From the NCBI GenBank assembly GCA_037190845.1, contig JBBCJI010000001.1, forward strand, positions 1 to 64,000: a stretch of 64,000 bases of DNA. Reading direction: 5' to 3'. This stretch comes from JBEBVQ01 sp037190845. GTDB lineage: Bacteria > Bacteroidota > Bacteroidia > Chitinophagales > Chitinophagaceae. A program made the position numbers and the translations under genes. Positions within the stretch are counted from its first letter, which is position 1. Every line of letters starts with the position of its first letter. A model generated the notes under the pieces. It worked only from the letters and a program-made list of their open reading frames with translations, was not told the origin of the DNA and did no database searches. Shown piece after piece: positions 42,790-51,658 of this stretch.

Positions 42790-42916
42790 CCGGATGTTAG
42801 CGTAGCGCATCCGGGAACAGAGATAAGGCAGGATTTGCAATCCTGCAGTTATACACCGGGTTCACAGAACCCGTTTTATCTGTCGTCCGGGATTCCCCTC
42901 CGGGAACATCCCGGAC
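42790..42916. repeat. Cluster of four tandem hairpins
   Basis: In order: CCGGATG/CATCCGG (42790-42814), GCAGGATT/AATCCTGC (42828-42846), CGGGTTC/GAACCCG (42857-42873), GTCCGGGAT/ATCCCGGAC (42885-42916). All arms are perfect. It lies between the SOD terminator and the ABC transporter gene. Confidence 0.75.
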
Positions 42917-42952
42917 CGCAGTGTTTTCAAATTTTAAAATTCTCCGCAAGGA

Positions 42953-44707
42953 ATGAAATTATTACTCCAATACCTCGGCAGGTATAAGCCGCTGATCGCC
43001 CTGGCGCTCCTGTTTGCAGCGATCAACCAGGTTTTCGCACTTTTCGATCCATACATCCTGGGACATTATATCATTGACCCCTTTGCCGCCAAAGCAGCAG
43101 AATTCAGGGAAAAAGGCATGGAGCCGCAATATATTTCCGGTATCCTGACCGGTCTGCTGATGCTCATCGGTACAGCCATGATTTCGCGTATCGCCAAAGC
43201 TTTCCAGGATTATACCACCAATGTGGTGATACAGAAATTCGGCGCCCGTTTGTATACCGACGGGCTGCAGCATGCCCTGCGCCTGCCTTACCAGGATTTT
43301 GAAGATCAGCGCAGCGGGGAGACATTATCAGTGCTGCAAAAGGTGCGCAGCGATTGTGAAAAGTTTATTACCAATTTTGTGAACATACTTTTTACAACGC
43401 TGGTGGGCATCGTGTTTGTAATGATCTATGCGTTTACGCTGAGCTCCTGGCTGGTGCTGATCTATTTTGCCGGCGCACTGCTGCTCGGATGGCTTACCGG
43501 ACTGCTCAGCAGGAAGATCAAGATCATCCAGAAAAATATTATCGGCGAAACCAATGCTCTGGCAGGCTCTACCACAGAGTCGCTGCGTAATATCGAGCTG
43601 GTAAAAAGCCTCGGGCTTACCCGGCAGGAGATAGACCGACTGAACACAACCACCATCAAGATCCTCGGACTGGAACTGCGTAAAGTGCGTAGCATCCGTT
43701 CTATCAGCTTTGTGCAGGGGACGTTTGTCAACTTTTTGCGCCAGGTGATCATGTTTGTACTGCTTTATTTCATCTTTAAAGACAAGCTTACGCTGGGGCA
43801 GATGATGACCATGCAGTTTTATTCCTTTTTTATTTTCGGCCCATTGCAGGAATTGGGAAATGTGATCCTGAGCTACCGGGAGGCACAGGCTTCGCTGGGC
43901 AATATGCAGGAGCTGCTGCGCCGGCCGGTGGAACGCCAGCCAGAAACACCGGAATATATCACACGTATCGAACGGTTACGTTTTGACCGTGTAAGTTTTC
44001 AGCATCAGTCGGCATCGCGTCCTGCGCTGGAACAGATATCTTTTGATGCGCGTTCGGGAGATACGATAGCGTTTGTGGGCCCTTCGGGCTCAGGTAAGAC
44101 GACGCTGGTGAAATTGCTGGTAGGGTTGTATCATCCGGGATGCGGTGATATTTTCTATAACGAACATAACGGCGCTGATATTGACTTTGACAGCCTGCGT
44201 CGTCAGATAGGCTTTGTTACACAGGATACTCAGTTGTTTTCCGGTACGATCAGGGAGAACCTGTTGTTTGTGAATCCGTCGGCTACCGACGATGAAATAC
44301 ATCAGGTATTGCAGAAGGCGGCCTGCCAGAACCTGCTTGCCCGTGCAGAAAAAGGTATTGATACGATGATCGGGGAAGGGGGATTGAAATTATCGGGCGG
44401 AGAGCGCCAGCGGTTGTCCATAGCCCGTGCCTTGCTGCGCCAGCCAAGGCTGATGATCTTCGACGAAGCTACCTCCGCCCTGGATTCGCTGACGGAAGAA
44501 GAGATCTCCCGTACGATACGGGAGATTACGGCCCAGCGTGAGCATATCACCATCATGATCGCGCACCGGCTGTCTACCATTATGCACGCAGACCGTATTT
44601 ATGTGCTGGAAAAAGGGCGTATCGTAGAGACGGGCACACATCATACTCTTCTGGGAGAGAAAGGATTGTACTATGCTATGTGGCGGCAACAGATCGGAGA
44701 GAGGTAA
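42953..44707 (+). CDS. ABC exporter, fused membrane and ATPase domains
   Basis: 584 residues. Six membrane helices (about 15-315) form a type IV (exporter) membrane domain; the ATPase follows with Walker A GPSGSGKTT, signature LSGGERQR, Walker B LMIFDEATSALD and the switch His in MIAHRLST. Known: homodimeric half-transporters of this type export lipids, peptides or drugs; the substrate cannot be told. Closed by a family A repeat. Confidence 0.93.
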   Translation: MKLLLQYLGRYKPLIALALLFAAINQVFALFDPYILGHYIIDPFAAKAAEFREKGMEPQYISGILTGLLMLIGTAMISRIAKAFQDYTTNVVIQKFGARLYTDGLQHALRLPYQDFEDQRSGETLSVLQKVRSDCEKFITNFVNILFTTLVGIVFVMIYAFTLSSWLVLIYFAGALLLGWLTGLLSRKIKIIQKNIIGETNALAGSTTESLRNIELVKSLGLTRQEIDRLNTTTIKILGLELRKVRSIRSISFVQGTFVNFLRQVIMFVLLYFIFKDKLTLGQMMTMQFYSFFIFGPLQELGNVILSYREAQASLGNMQELLRRPVERQPETPEYITRIERLRFDRVSFQHQSASRPALEQISFDARSGDTIAFVGPSGSGKTTLVKLLVGLYHPGCGDIFYNEHNGADIDFDSLRRQIGFVTQDTQLFSGTIRENLLFVNPSATDDEIHQVLQKAACQNLLARAEKGIDTMIGEGGLKLSGGERQRLSIARALLRQPRLMIFDEATSALDSLTEEEISRTIREITAQREHITIMIAHRLSTIMHADRIYVLEKGRIVETGTHHTLLGEKGLYYAMWRQQIGER

Positions 44708-44752
44708 TGATGAATTATGAGTGCAAAATTCATCATTCATAATTCATCACTA
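44706..44752. repeat. Family A inverted repeat (7-base words), copy 4
   Basis: TAATGATGAATTATGAGTG and its near complement ending CACTA. It fills the gap between the convergent ABC exporter and nadB genes and includes the nadB stop codon. Confidence 0.8.
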
Positions 44753-46348
44753 CAAAACTATATTTTGCAGCATATCGTTCTGTACCGGGTAGTCCGTATT
44801 ATAATGCAGGCCCCTGCTTTCCTTCCGGAACTGTGCACTTTTTACGATCAGGTAGCCGATTGTGATCAGATTGCGCAGCTCACAAAGGTGGGGGGATAGA
44901 GTAGTGGTACGGTATAGGCCTTCGGTTTCTGTAAACAGCAGGTCCAGACGCTTCATAGCTCTTTCCAGCCGGACATTATTGCGCACGATACCTACATAAT
45001 CGCTCATCACCAGTTGCAGTTCTTTCAGGCTCTGTGTGATGAGGATCATTTCCTGCGGATCGGTTGTGCCAGAGGCATTCCAGTCGGGCACATCGGGGAA
45101 AGCCTCCCGCTGCTGTATGATTTCAGCGGCTTTTTCACTGCATCTGTGTGCGAAAACCAGCGCTTCAAGTAATGAGTTGGATGCAAGCCTGTTGGCGCCA
45201 TGCAGTCCGGTGCTACTGCATTCTCCACAGGCGAAGAGATTGCGGATAGAAGATTGTCCGTCCGCATCCACCTTAATACCGCCGCAACAGTAATGTGCTG
45301 CCGGTGTGACGGGGATCATTTGCTGCATGACATCAATCCCGATGCTGCGGCATTTGTTGTAGATGTTTGGAAAATGAGCCTTGAATTTCTCCTCATCCAT
45401 GTGCCGGCAGTCAAGATATACATGGGCTGTACCGGTGCGTTTCATTTCACTGTCTATGGCGCGGGCTACTATGTCGCGGGGAGCAAGGTCTGCACGGCTG
45501 TCATACTGTTTCATGAAGGCGATACCTTCCTTGTTTCTTAAAATGCCGCCATCACCCCGTACTGCTTCGGTGATCAGGAATGCCGGTGCTACACCCGGTT
45601 CGTATAACGCTGTTGGGTGAAACTGGATGAATTCCATATTCTCAATCCGGCCTTTGGCGCGGTAGACCATAGCGATGCCGTCGCCGGTAGCGATCACCGG
45701 GTTGGTGGTAGTACGGTATACCTGTCCTGCGCCGCCTGAGGCCATCAGCGTGACGTGCGCCAGGATTTTTTCAATGCAGCCGGAATTGAGATTCAGCGCA
45801 TATACACCATAGCATTCAATGTCAGGAGTGGATTTGGTGACCAGGTAGCCAAGATGATGCTGGGTGATGATGTCTACTACAAACCAATGATTGTGGATGT
45901 GTATGTTCGGGTGTTTTTGTGCTTCAGCCACCAGTGCCCGTTCAATTTCCGATCCGGTAACGTCTTTATGATGCAGAATACGAAATTCAGAGTGACCGCC
46001 TTCTTTCCCGAGGAGGTAATCACCTTCCATGTTTTTATCAAACCGGGTTCCCCATTCAATGATCTCGTTCACGCGTTCAGGTCCTTCCTTGATCACGATC
46101 TCCACGATCTCCCGGTTGCATAGCCCGTCGCCGGCAGTGAGGGTGTCGGTGATGTGCTTGTCGAAGCTGTCCCGCTCAGGGTCATTCACGACAGCGATGC
46201 CGCCCTGGGCATATTTGGTGTTGGTTTCGTCGGTATTGGCCTTTGTGAGGATGATAATTGTTTTATCCGGAAAACGCCGGGCTGTTTTTACAGCAAAGGT
46301 CAGTCCTGCGATACCTGACCCGATGACGAGAAAATCTGTTTGTAGCAT
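44750..46348 (-). CDS. nadB: L-aspartate oxidase
   Basis: 532 residues from the ATG at 46348. FAD motif VIGSGIAGLTFAV at residues 7-19, ANTDETNTKYAQGGIAVV, VELIEFHPTALYEP-like MEFIQFHPTALYEPG, and CGECSSTGLHGANRLASNSLLEALV are all diagnostic. Known role: aspartate to iminoaspartate, first step of NAD synthesis with NadA. nadA and nadC are not near. It converges on the ABC exporter. Confidence 0.96.
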   Translation of the reverse strand: MLQTDFLVIGSGIAGLTFAVKTARRFPDKTIIILTKANTDETNTKYAQGGIAVVNDPERDSFDKHITDTLTAGDGLCNREIVEIVIKEGPERVNEIIEWGTRFDKNMEGDYLLGKEGGHSEFRILHHKDVTGSEIERALVAEAQKHPNIHIHNHWFVVDIITQHHLGYLVTKSTPDIECYGVYALNLNSGCIEKILAHVTLMASGGAGQVYRTTTNPVIATGDGIAMVYRAKGRIENMEFIQFHPTALYEPGVAPAFLITEAVRGDGGILRNKEGIAFMKQYDSRADLAPRDIVARAIDSEMKRTGTAHVYLDCRHMDEEKFKAHFPNIYNKCRSIGIDVMQQMIPVTPAAHYCCGGIKVDADGQSSIRNLFACGECSSTGLHGANRLASNSLLEALVFAHRCSEKAAEIIQQREAFPDVPDWNASGTTDPQEMILITQSLKELQLVMSDYVGIVRNNVRLERAMKRLDLLFTETEGLYRTTTLSPHLCELRNLITIGYLIVKSAQFRKESRGLHYNTDYPVQNDMLQNIVL

Positions 46349-46399
46349 GGAGGCTTTTTGTGGTGCCGGCAAAAGGAGATGTATGAATCTGTATACTAT

Positions 46400-46490
46400 G
46401 TCATCCCGACGAAGGAGGGATCCCACATAATACCGGATTATCCGGTATTATGTGGGATCCTTCGCTCCACTTCGTTGCGCTCTGGATGAC
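46400..46490. repeat. Large inverted repeat with perfect 20-base arms
   Basis: Core arms 46418-46437 and 46441-46460 (start GGATCCCACATAATACC) are perfect around TTA. Outer ends GTCATCC and GGATGAC extend the pairing, and the right side holds CTTCGCTCCACTTCG. It lies upstream of nadB. Confidence 0.85.
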
Positions 46491-46548
46491 GTAGTGGACA
46501 GGTTCGTACGACCGTTGCTTATGCAAAGCTAATACTTTCCGTCCCTAT

Positions 46549-48129
46549 TCAGAAGGTGGAAGTGATACCGAAGCGTACCCCGCTGAATGCCGGTTCGTAA
46601 CGGCATACGCCGCCGGTGCAGTTGATCCCTTCCACCTGGCGTACATACGCACCGGTAAAGCGATGTGGCCCTTTCGTATGGGCAATGAAAAAGTTATAAT
46701 AATGTTCCGGTTTGGGCGCTACGGCTTTATTCGGTTTGATGTTGTACATGTCTGACACGGCAAACGACCACCGTGGTGCAATGTTAAATTCCACAAGACC
46801 AAACAACCAGCTTCCGAAATCCTGTTTTGTCTCCATGTATTCCCATTGGGTACGGATGGATTTTTGTTTGCTGATACGGTACGTTACTTCGAGGAATGGT
46901 GTGACTGCTTCAACCATACCTCTGGCAGGATTGATCTGGTATACGCGCTGATTGTATTCCAGCACCTGAACGCCACCATGTAATATCCAGTCTTTGATGC
47001 CCCGGTATTCTGCTTCGATATAGGCCTCCCTGTATAGTTTTATATCTTCCAGCGTGTTGATATGGGTGTAGTTCAGGATAATGCTCACATCGTCGTTCGG
47101 GGCGATCAGCACATCGCTCCCCAGGGCAAGCTCAGATACGTCGAGGGAAGCCGGTGTATACCGGGCCATAAGGCGTTGCGGACGTATACGTGCTACGATA
47201 GGTTGCCAGTTCATCAGCCCCCGGAGCAGCACTTCATTCGGAGAGGTGCGCATCACAAAATTATCCGTGCGTTTACCCGAAAGGTTGACGGCAATACCTT
47301 TGCGGGCATAACCCAGAGTAGAGAAAAGTACGTTGCCGTTTACGTTTTCAAGTGTCTGGTCAATGAGTATGGCTTCATTGGTTTTATAAGCGCCTTCCAC
47401 GTACCAGGAAAAATCTCCCGCCATGAGGGTGTTATAAGCAGTAAAGGCGTACATGTTATACTTCGGGACAAATCTTGTGTCTTTTTCCTGGTTGTTGATC
47501 GTTGCTACGACCGCATCCATAGAGCTCTGATCAAGCGTTCGGTTCAAGGCTCCGAGGCCCGGTGCAATATGTATATTCTGACCGATGCTGAAATCTCCTT
47601 CAGCGTTGAATCCTTTGACGATGGGGTTATAGCGGTCAAAAATATTCTTATGTTGACCGGTAAAGGCTTTCAGGTTGATGTTGTTTGTAAGGCGGTACTT
47701 CAGGTGCAGGCCGGCCAGCGCATTATCAATCAGCAGACCACGGTCTTCATAGGCACGGAAAAGAATACCGCTGCCGATCTGGTCGTAAATATAACCGCCG
47801 GTAATGGTGAGGTCTTTAAAATCTTTGCTCAGGCTCCATGCGCCGATGCCGAATCCGCTCAGCGCCTGCGTTGGATTATAGAGGTTAGAGTTGTGCAATG
47901 CATCGGCACGCAGGGTTGCCGTAAAGCCTTTGTAGTTGTAGCGCAGACTGAGCCAGCTTTCTCCGCCGCTGAGTACATTATCATAAAGAGGATTGTTGGC
48001 TGCATTGATTGCAGAGTCCCGTTGAAAGAAGTTTACGTTTGCCATCAGGTCGCCGGAAAGTGTTCCCTGTCCTGAAGATTCCATGCCCGCCAGTAAAAGA
48101 AGGGAAAGCAGGGCTGCTTTGTTTTTCAT
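46549..48129 (-). CDS. DUF6029-like outer membrane protein
   Basis: 526 residues from the ATG at 48129, which gives a signal peptide (LLSLLLLAGMESSGQ). The rest is beta-rich with many aromatic alternating strands, as in a porin-like barrel. It matches the Bacteroidota DUF6029 pattern, proteins often found with a TlpA-like thioredoxin gene; here that gene is divergent, 101 bases away. Function unknown. Confidence 0.75.
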   Translation of the reverse strand: MKNKAALLSLLLLAGMESSGQGTLSGDLMANVNFFQRDSAINAANNPLYDNVLSGGESWLSLRYNYKGFTATLRADALHNSNLYNPTQALSGFGIGAWSLSKDFKDLTITGGYIYDQIGSGILFRAYEDRGLLIDNALAGLHLKYRLTNNINLKAFTGQHKNIFDRYNPIVKGFNAEGDFSIGQNIHIAPGLGALNRTLDQSSMDAVVATINNQEKDTRFVPKYNMYAFTAYNTLMAGDFSWYVEGAYKTNEAILIDQTLENVNGNVLFSTLGYARKGIAVNLSGKRTDNFVMRTSPNEVLLRGLMNWQPIVARIRPQRLMARYTPASLDVSELALGSDVLIAPNDDVSIILNYTHINTLEDIKLYREAYIEAEYRGIKDWILHGGVQVLEYNQRVYQINPARGMVEAVTPFLEVTYRISKQKSIRTQWEYMETKQDFGSWLFGLVEFNIAPRWSFAVSDMYNIKPNKAVAPKPEHYYNFFIAHTKGPHRFTGAYVRQVEGINCTGGVCRYEPAFSGVRFGITSTF

Positions 48130-48230
48130 TAATATGATTGGTAGTTGAAAAAATTTTCCGAATTTAGAACCTTTGACAGGATTTGGCAAGGTTTTCGCCT
48201 AATTATTTTTAATGAATTAAACCTCCTAAC

Positions 48231-48731
48231 ATGAGAAAGTTTGTAGCGGCTGTTGCCGGAATGTTCCTTGTATCGTCAGTCGCATATGCGCAACCAACGG
48301 AATTGCCTGATACTCAGGTGAAAGACCTGAGCTCAGGAAAGAAAGTTGCCTTTAACGAAGTACATGAAACAGGTAAGGTAACCCTGGTGAGTTTTTGGGC
48401 TACCTGGTGTGTGCCGTGCAAAAAAGAAATACGTAATATCCGGGAGCAGATGGGGGAAGTGAAGAAAGAAGCAGATTTTAATTTTGTAACGGTATCTATT
48501 GATGAATCCCGTGCCGAGGGGCTGGTACGCAGCTATGCCAAATCACAGGGATGGGATTTTCCGTATTATATTGATCCCAATTCTGATCTCAAGCGGTCGC
48601 TTAATTTCCAGACTGTGCCGTTTACCATGGTGATCGACAAAACGGGCAAGGTCGTTTATATGCACTCAGGATATGAAGAGGGCGGAGAACATGAAATATT
48701 TGATAAGATAAAAGAACTGGCAGTTTTATAG
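48231..48731 (+). CDS. TlpA/ResA-like periplasmic thiol-disulfide oxidoreductase
   Basis: 166 residues. The signal peptide ends VAYAQ (residue 21). The thioredoxin fold has WATWCVPCKKE (active site CVPC) and the cis-Pro loop QTVPFTMVID. Known role: reduces disulfides outside the cytoplasm, for example in cytochrome maturation. It is divergent from the DUF6029 gene, which may be its functional partner. Confidence 0.92.
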   Translation: MRKFVAAVAGMFLVSSVAYAQPTELPDTQVKDLSSGKKVAFNEVHETGKVTLVSFWATWCVPCKKEIRNIREQMGEVKKEADFNFVTVSIDESRAEGLVRSYAKSQGWDFPYYIDPNSDLKRSLNFQTVPFTMVIDKTGKVVYMHSGYEEGGEHEIFDKIKELAVL

Positions 48732-48778
48732 TTATGAATGATGAATTTGTCACTCATCATTCATAACTCATCATTCAT
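48730..48778. repeat. Family A inverted repeat (7-base words), copy 5
   Basis: AGTTATGAATGATGAAT and its complement, ending in CATTCATT. It fills the gap between the convergent thioredoxin and phosphoesterase genes. Confidence 0.8.
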
Positions 48779-50029
48779 TTACGCCAGCTCTATAACGGTA
48801 ATTTCCGGTAAGATACCCAACCGTCCCGGGTAGCCTATAAATCCGAATCCACGGTTTACATACAGGTGCTGGTTACCTTCGCTGTACAGCCCGCTCCATT
48901 TCTTGTAGACATACTGCACCGGGCTCCATTTCAGCCCCGGTATCTCTACGCCGAATTGCATACCATGGGTATGTCCGCTAAGGGTAAGCTGTATTTCAGG
49001 ATGATGCCCCAGCACTTCGGCATCCCAATGCGAAGGGTCATGCGACATAAGTATCTGGAAAGGGATGTTTTTCTCTGTTAGTCCTGCCCGTGCCTGTTCC
49101 AGCTTCCCGTATTTGGGAAATCCTGCCCGTGCGCCCCAGTTTTCTATACCGATCAGCGCAATGGACTGCCCGTCACGCTCCAGTATCGCATGCTCATTCA
49201 TCATCAGCCGCCAGCCCATTTGCTGCTGCATCTGCTTCATGCGTTCCAGGTTTTCTTTTTTTGCTTCGTTGCTTTCCCAGTGCACATAATCCCCGTAGTC
49301 ATGATTGCCCAGTATGGAATATACACCCATTGGCGCTTTTAGAGCAGATAGTACTTCTACGTAATCGTCTATTTCGTCCGTCCGGTTATTGACGAGGTCG
49401 CCGGTAAACAGTACAAGATCCGGTTTTTCATCCATAGCCAGCCGGATACCCCGGGCTACGGCTTCCGGGTTGTCGAAGCTGCCTGCATGAATATCCGAAA
49501 GCTGGACGATCTTCAGCCCGCGGAAAGCTTCCGGCAGCGTGTCTGCTTTCAGCCGGATGCGCCGTACCTGATAGTTGTAGCGGTTTCGTGTCCCGTACAG
49601 GAAGGCGCTTAGCATGATGCCTCCGGCAATCAGCGCCAGGCGGGAGAGAAAGATCGAGCGTGGTATTCCCTTCCTGTCTGCAGGCAGATTATTGGCGGGG
49701 CCGCCGCTATAGAAAGACTGCATCAGCCATGTACCGAAGCGACGGATATCGTCCAGCACCATAAACAGAAGTACCAGCAATTTGCCGGCAATGAACCCCA
49801 TTGTAAAAGCAACGTAGAGATTGCGTATGATTTGAGGCAGAAAACTCCAATTGATCTGCCGGAAGGTCACGATGCCGAACCAGGCGATGCAGGTGAGTAT
49901 GATATAAAGCACGGTCAATCCCGTTCGCCAGGCGGGCGACAGATTCCGCAATGAAGACCGGACAACCACATAGCTGTAATATTCAGCCAGGCTGATGAGT
50001 CCGAGGATAATAATAAGTCGTAACCACAT
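48779..50029 (-). CDS. Membrane-bound metallophosphoesterase
   Basis: 416 residues. Four or five membrane helices (about 5-150) come before a calcineurin-like domain (about 165-416) with QLSDIHAG, FTGDLVNN, LGNHDY, SHDP and SGHTHGMQFG, a full set of metal ligands. Family relatives of the YkuE/YpbG type hydrolyse UDP-diacylglucosamine or other phosphodiesters; the substrate is unknown. It is followed by the FMN reductase gene 10 bases away on the same strand. Confidence 0.92.
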   Translation of the reverse strand: MWLRLIIILGLISLAEYYSYVVVRSSLRNLSPAWRTGLTVLYIILTCIAWFGIVTFRQINWSFLPQIIRNLYVAFTMGFIAGKLLVLLFMVLDDIRRFGTWLMQSFYSGGPANNLPADRKGIPRSIFLSRLALIAGGIMLSAFLYGTRNRYNYQVRRIRLKADTLPEAFRGLKIVQLSDIHAGSFDNPEAVARGIRLAMDEKPDLVLFTGDLVNNRTDEIDDYVEVLSALKAPMGVYSILGNHDYGDYVHWESNEAKKENLERMKQMQQQMGWRLMMNEHAILERDGQSIALIGIENWGARAGFPKYGKLEQARAGLTEKNIPFQILMSHDPSHWDAEVLGHHPEIQLTLSGHTHGMQFGVEIPGLKWSPVQYVYKKWSGLYSEGNQHLYVNRGFGFIGYPGRLGILPEITVIELA

Positions 50030-50039
50030 TTGTTCGGAT

Positions 50040-50540
50040 TCAGAATTTCAGAAAATCATCTATCTGGAGACGGATTGCCTTTTCCGTCTCTGTTTTCAAC
50101 AAATTGCCTTCGAGGTCCATTTCTTCAAAAATGCGGGAAATGGGGAGCTTGTTATAAAAAACCTGCATGCGCAGGTAGTTCAGGATATTCGTCATATGAT
50201 CCAGCCCGCGAAGATTGCCGGCACGTCCGTCGGCAAGACCGGTAAGCATTACTTTTTTATACCACCAGCACCGGCGGATATCGCTGTTGTCAAGCAGCAG
50301 CTTCATAATGCCGGGGAAGCTGCCATTGTATTCGGGAATAATGAAAGCAAATTTATCGGAGGGTATCAGGTATTGTTGTTCTATTTCGATCAGCGCTTCG
50401 CTGCGTTCCCATACATTCAGGTCTTTGAGCGATATCAGGTGTACATCTTTTGTTTTTTCCCGGATCAGGTTATAATACACCTCCGCAATCCGCAGGGTCA
50501 TGCTGTCATTTCTGTTCGTTCCCGAGATTATTGTAATCAT
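50040..50540 (-). CDS. NADPH-dependent FMN reductase family protein
   Basis: 166 residues. ISGTNRNDSMTLRIAEVYY is the flavodoxin-like phosphate loop (residues 5-23) and PEYNGSFPGIMKLLLD the flavin contact. Known role: FMN reduction or quinone or azo reduction with NAD(P)H. It is read before the phosphoesterase gene and separated by ten bases, so the two are one unit. Confidence 0.9.
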   Translation of the reverse strand: MITIISGTNRNDSMTLRIAEVYYNLIREKTKDVHLISLKDLNVWERSEALIEIEQQYLIPSDKFAFIIPEYNGSFPGIMKLLLDNSDIRRCWWYKKVMLTGLADGRAGNLRGLDHMTNILNYLRMQVFYNKLPISRIFEEMDLEGNLLKTETEKAIRLQIDDFLKF

Positions 50541-50542
50541 TT

Positions 50543-50627
50543 CAATTTGAAAATTTGAAAATTTGAAAATGAGCCAATGGACATGTAACCTGGAATAAAA
50601 AGGTTATAACATGGACATTTTCAAATT
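50543..50627. repeat. Family B inverted repeat (8-base words), copy 3
   Basis: AATTTGAA words (50543-50572), a nested stem AATGGACATGTAACCT / AGGTTATAACATGGACATT, and a right arm CATTTTCAAATT. It lies between porT and the FMN reductase gene, both minus strand. Confidence 0.8.
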
Positions 50628-50637
50628 AACTAATTAA

Positions 50638-51342
50638 TTACCCCTGCAAATGAATACTGATGACGATCATGCGGGTGTTGATCTGATCAATAGCATTGGT
50701 AAGCTGCAGGCTGTGATCTTTATAGAGCTGGTTCATTAGTCCCTGGCTAAGTTTAATTTCAGGGGCAAAAATGAAATTGGGGTAGTAAAATTCAAAGCCT
50801 ACGCCCAATTCATAGCCGAGGTCAATGGGTTTCACTTTCAGAAATTCGTCTGCCCTCCGTGAGCGTGCATTGGAAGCCATATCAAAATCAAATTTGCCTC
50901 CCATCATACCGTAAAACCGAAAATTACCAATGCGTTCACTTTTAAATTTTAACTGTATTGGCAGATGCAGATAGATCGATTCCAGAGACCGTTCAGTAGA
51001 GCTGTCTGTGTTGGGGTGGGTAAAGCCGAGTTTCTTTTCCGCAAATGCGATGGATGGCGTGGTGCGTATATCTATAAAATTGCTCAGTCGCAGATTGGCC
51101 ATCAGCCCAAGGTTAAACCCCGGGCTCCACCGCGACTGTATTACTTTGAATGTGTCTGTTCGGGCATAAGCATCCGTATAACGTAATCGGTATTGTGAAT
51201 AATTCAATGCAAAGGTGATTCCGAAATAATAAGCCTTCTGGTCATGGTCGGGCATATTCAGGATTGTTTGCTGTGCTTGAACAGGTTGAAACAGGAGAAG
51301 GCTACTGATAAAAAAGATAATGCTAATCGTTAATTGGCGCAT
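50638..51342 (-). CDS. porT: Type IX secretion system beta-barrel protein PorT/SprT
   Basis: 234 residues from the ATG at 51342, giving a signal peptide (cleavage after PVQAQ). The pattern YYFGITFALNYSQYRL, WSPGFNLGLMANLRLSN, TERSLESIYLHLPIQLKFKSER, and FYGMMGGKFDFDMAS matches PorT. Known role: an outer membrane protein needed for secretion of T9SS cargo and for gliding. A neighbour of ubiE as in other Bacteroidota. Confidence 0.88.
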   Translation of the reverse strand: MRQLTISIIFFISSLLLFQPVQAQQTILNMPDHDQKAYYFGITFALNYSQYRLRYTDAYARTDTFKVIQSRWSPGFNLGLMANLRLSNFIDIRTTPSIAFAEKKLGFTHPNTDSSTERSLESIYLHLPIQLKFKSERIGNFRFYGMMGGKFDFDMASNARSRRADEFLKVKPIDLGYELGVGFEFYYPNFIFAPEIKLSQGLMNQLYKDHSLQLTNAIDQINTRMIVISIHLQG

Positions 51343-51651
51343 GAATGCTGATTGATCAATGAGATAACGCGTAAGCACGAAGATACAGTATGTTCCTTTT
51401 TAAACAATTATACCAGCAGGGCAAAATTTTAACATTTGAATAAAACAGAAGTGTTACCTTTGGATGGAGAATTGGATTTTTACCTGAACTTCTATTGCTA
51501 TTTTTTATCTTAACGGTAAATGTTTTCCGATATTGCCGGGATGTAGATAATATTTATAACAGTGCCCTGACCTCTGTAGCCGGGTCTTAAAATATGTGCT
51601 GCACCTATCACCATGAAAGACGCAGAGACAGGCAATTGCTTGTCTCTGCTT
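51343..51651. other. 309-base gap between ubiE and porT holding a plus-strand transcription unit
   Basis: No gene on the minus strand. On the plus strand a full -7 box at 51455-51462 and a strong terminator at 51622-51658 frame a possible small RNA of about 190 bases. Confidence 0.55.
51435..51462 (+). promoter_or_regulatory. Plus-strand promoter in the porT-ubiE gap
   Basis: TTTG (51435-51438), 16 bases, TACCTTTG (51455-51462): full match in both boxes, spacing slightly short. It points away from porT, toward ubiE, where no plus-strand gene starts before engB. Confidence 0.6.
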
Positions 51652-51658
51652 TTATTTT
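51469..51658 (+). ncRNA. Candidate small RNA, about 190 bases
   Basis: Framed by the promoter at 51435-51462 and the terminator at 51622-51658. No reading frame in it is convincing; the longest start (51594) gives a 29-residue peptide rich in Cys, His and Arg at its start that runs through the terminator. The RNA's 3' end overlaps the end of ubiE on the other strand. Confidence 0.45.
51622..51658 (+). terminator. Rho-independent terminator, plus strand
   Basis: GCAGAGACA (51622-51630), GGCAATTGCT, TGTCTCTGC (51641-51649), then TTTTATTTT. Inner bases can extend the stem to 12 pairs. On the minus strand no T run follows, so it does not serve ubiE well. Confidence 0.8.

Noticed and set aside
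47062..48075. 337-codon plus-strand frame opposite the DUF6029 gene
   Set aside because: The minus-strand gene has a signal peptide and beta-barrel pattern; this frame shows no protein pattern.
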